A DNA stretch of 20,553 nucleotides, from positions 1 through 20,553 of the forward strand of contig PWGF01000504.1 of NCBI GenBank assembly GCA_003554375.1. The letters run 5' to 3'. The notes under the pieces are model-generated. The model saw only the letters and a program-made list of their open reading frames with translations, did not search any database and had not been told where the DNA came from. Made by a program: the position numbers and the translations under genes. Positions 19,882 to 20,553 of the stretch are shown piece by piece. Origin of the DNA: Spirochaetaceae bacterium. Lineage in GTDB: Bacteria; Spirochaetota; Spirochaetia; DSM-27196; SKKC01. Position 1 is the stretch's first letter; every line of letters begins with the position of its first letter.

Positions 19882-20553
19882 CCTGCCCCTTCGAGGATTC
19901 GAATAGCCTCTCCGGCCCAGTCCCGGTTTGCGCGCGGATTTGCGGGACTGGGATGGAGCAACCGTACTACCTGCGGCGCGCGCAGATCCGTTGTCCAAGG
20001 CGCCGTTCCGAGCTCGCCGTCTTGCAAGCTCCGCACCAATTCCGTCACCCTCCCTTCGGCAAACGCTCCGATTCCGACGGCGAACTCCGGGCGGAGCACC
20101 GCGAGAGCTTGCGCTAGATGTCGATTACACGCGGCAAAGAGCTCACGCTGTTCGTTCCGCGGGAGCTTGTCCGGGGGGCGGTTCCGCCCTCCCTCCTCCA
20201 CGAAGAGGAGCGGGCAGTAGTTCAGCACGAAGTGTCCGGCGAAAAAACGCTCCGGTGTCTGGAAGCGTGCCCGAAATAGCCCCCACAGCCTCCTCCCGCT
20301 CACCTCGCTTCTAGAACAATCGAGCCCCGACACCGGCCGTTTTGGATGCTCGCAAACCGGCCGTTCGACGTTGCCGACGATCCCGAGCCACTCTCTTACC
20401 GCATCGACCTCGCCAAAGGGGACCCCGGTTTGCGCCATTCCCCACGGACCGGGGTTCATCCCGACAAACACGACTCGCTTCCGTCCGGCCCCGTACCGCC
20501 GGATGTAGTCGAGATGAGGCTCCCATGCGTACACCAACGGATTGTACACATAC
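19872..20553 (-). CDS. smug1: SMUG1-type uracil-DNA glycosylase (5' end outside window)
   Basis: 226 residues are visible. SMUG1 (family 3) removes uracil and oxidised pyrimidines such as 5-hydroxymethyluracil from DNA. The protein is strikingly like animal SMUG1 as I remember it: YNPLVYAWEPH, GMNPGPWGMAQTGVPFGE (catalytic Asn in MNPGP), EHPKRPVSGLDC, SEVSGRRLWGLF, NYCPLLF and HPSPANPRANRDW (motif 2 His). GTG 20547-20549 could be read as a start, but the preceding codon (Tyr) extends the conserved YxYNP motif, so the true start lies beyond the right edge. It precedes rpoZ-miaA in the same direction but has no visible functional link to them. It is the second, unrelated uracil-DNA glycosylase in this window. 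Confidence 0.95.
   Translation of the reverse strand, partial: YVYNPLVYAWEPHLDYIRRYGAGRKRVVFVGMNPGPWGMAQTGVPFGEVDAVREWLGIVGNVERPVCEHPKRPVSGLDCSRSEVSGRRLWGLFRARFQTPERFFAGHFVLNYCPLLFVEEGGRNRPPDKLPRNEQRELFAACNRHLAQALAVLRPEFAVGIGAFAEGRVTELVRSLQDGELGTAPWTTDLRAPQVVRLLHPSPANPRANRDWAGEAIRILEGAGVW

Overview
The window is GC-rich bacterial DNA, best explained as a chromosomal segment of a free-living member of the Spirochaetota (Spirochaeta-like). I infer this from gene order and family type: folP-cdaA-ybbR-acpS next to a DUF2225 gene and truA, rpoZ followed by miaA, a kinase-free PASTA protein beside fmt/def, and a tiny arginine/lysine-rich AURKAIP1/COX24-type ribosomal protein. Acidic linkers and tails recur in several proteins. 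No species call can be made from this sequence alone.

Left part (1-3.2 kb, minus strand): an Rnf ion-pumping electron-transport operon. rnfC has a good -35/-10 promoter. It is followed by one long open frame that contains both RnfD and RnfG, each with its flavinylation-type threonine motif, and runs off the left edge. A tRNA-Gly(CCC) gene with its own promoter sits just upstream.

Middle part (3.4-13.8 kb, minus strand): a tightly packed housekeeping run. In transcription order it is folP, cdaA (c-di-AMP synthase), ybbR (its likely membrane regulator), acpS, a DUF2225 zinc-type protein, truA, a family-4 uracil-DNA glycosylase, priA, def, fmt and a PASTA protein. Stops and starts overlap or nearly touch from folP to truA and again at def-fmt. 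def also has its own promoter, so close to the ATG that the message would be almost leaderless. Many starts here are GTG or TTG.

Right of centre (13.8-15.1 kb): the only large gene-poor stretch. It holds a 31-codon ribosomal-protein-like gene with a recognisable promoter, a 163-bp element bounded by 17-bp perfect inverted repeats, smaller hairpins and degenerate direct repeats.

Right part: two plus-strand genes, a cytoplasmic GH3 beta-glucosidase and a squalene/phytoene synthase-family enzyme whose only plausible start lies about 7 bases after a -10 box. Then three minus-strand genes: miaA (its 3' end overlaps the synthase by 47 bp), rpoZ, and a SMUG1-type uracil-DNA glycosylase cut by the right edge. 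The window therefore carries two unrelated uracil-excision enzymes. The most unusual coding feature is the RnfD-RnfG fusion. I did not find a clear new multi-gene system.
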